A DNA stretch of 5,273 bases. Source: UBA9547 sp044349205 (GTDB lineage: Bacteria > Bacteroidota > Bacteroidia > Cytophagales > UBA9547). The notes under the pieces were generated by a model. That model made no database searches and was not told where the DNA came from. It saw only the letters and a list, made by a program, of their open reading frames with translations. Both the position numbers and the translations under genes were made by a program. The DNA is taken from the NCBI GenBank assembly GCA_044349205.1, contig JBIKRJ010000166.1, forward strand, positions 1 to 5,273. Direction: 5' to 3'. The first letter of the stretch is position 1. Each line of letters begins with the position of its first letter. Shown piece after piece: positions 5,203 to 5,273 of the stretch.

Positions 5203-5241
5203 AGCCATGCATATATAAAGAAAGGATTTGAACACATGGCT
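5203..5241. repeat. 7-bp inverted repeat upstream of the THX promoter
   Basis: AGCCATG (5203-5209) and CATGGCT (5235-5241) are exact inverted complements separated by 25 nt of AT-rich DNA. The repeat lies just upstream of the THX promoter candidate. It is not followed by a T-run on either strand. It could be a regulatory site or chance; nothing else in 5132-5273 looks coding. Confidence 0.3.
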
Positions 5242-5273
5242 TTATACCGTTTCTTTACAAAAAAAAACGAGTG

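Noticed and set aside
5041..5235. A 64-codon minus-strand frame
   Set aside because: It overlaps the THX gene in another frame. The THX translation matches its family from Met to stop, whereas this one matches nothing.
5222..5245. A tRNA-like T-loop (TTCAAAT on the minus strand)
   Set aside because: The bases flanking the loop do not form a T-stem beyond one pair, and no acceptor or anticodon arm can be built around it.
5256..5273. A run of nine A's at the right edge that could be the T-tract of an upstream minus-strand terminator
   Set aside because: Any stem would lie beyond the window, so a hairpin cannot be shown.

Overview
This 5.3-kb window reads as chromosomal DNA from a member of the Bacteroidota, probably a Cytophaga-like or Flavobacteria-like lineage. 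The reasons are: a Bacteroidota-style THX ribosomal protein gene; TAnnTTTG-type -7 promoter elements; starts without clear Shine-Dalgarno sequences, preceded by A-rich DNA; a DUF3820 gene; the start of a four-helix-bundle (S23/TIGR02436-like) gene; and a lipoprotein efflux adaptor with the N-terminal coiled coil common in this phylum. The assignment is by recognition only and no search was run. All genes I can support are on the minus strand, so biological order runs from high to low coordinates.

Region by region, in transcription order: (1) 5273-4941 holds a candidate promoter, a 45-codon gene for ribosomal protein THX and a clean intrinsic terminator. (2) A TATATTTG promoter element at about 4870 opens a compact housekeeping cluster: clpS (N-degron adaptor), recR (recombination mediator), dtd (D-aminoacyl-tRNA deacylase) and a 77-aa DUF3820 protein. 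Junctions are tight: 3 nt, 11 nt and a one-base TGATG overlap. (3) A 48-bp AT-rich gap contains an inverted repeat and a possible -7 element. It precedes a TetR-family regulator, a TolC-like outer-membrane efflux protein and a periplasmic adaptor (membrane fusion) lipoprotein. (4) At the left edge the first ten codons of a four-helix-bundle gene are visible. They are preceded by degenerate 7-bp repeats that overlap the adaptor's stop codon.

The regulator, outer-membrane channel and adaptor form a tripartite-efflux operon. The expected third component, an RND-type inner-membrane pump, is not in the window. I infer that it lies beyond position 1, possibly after the four-helix-bundle gene. The regulator probably controls its own operon through the inverted repeat just upstream of its start.

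I saw no CRISPR array, insertion sequence, rRNA or tRNA. Nothing here amounts to an obviously new multi-gene system. The points most worth a second look are the small THX gene, the four-helix-bundle gene with its heptad repeats inside an efflux operon, the putative operator/leaderless start of the TetR gene, and the coupling of dtd to a DUF3820 gene.
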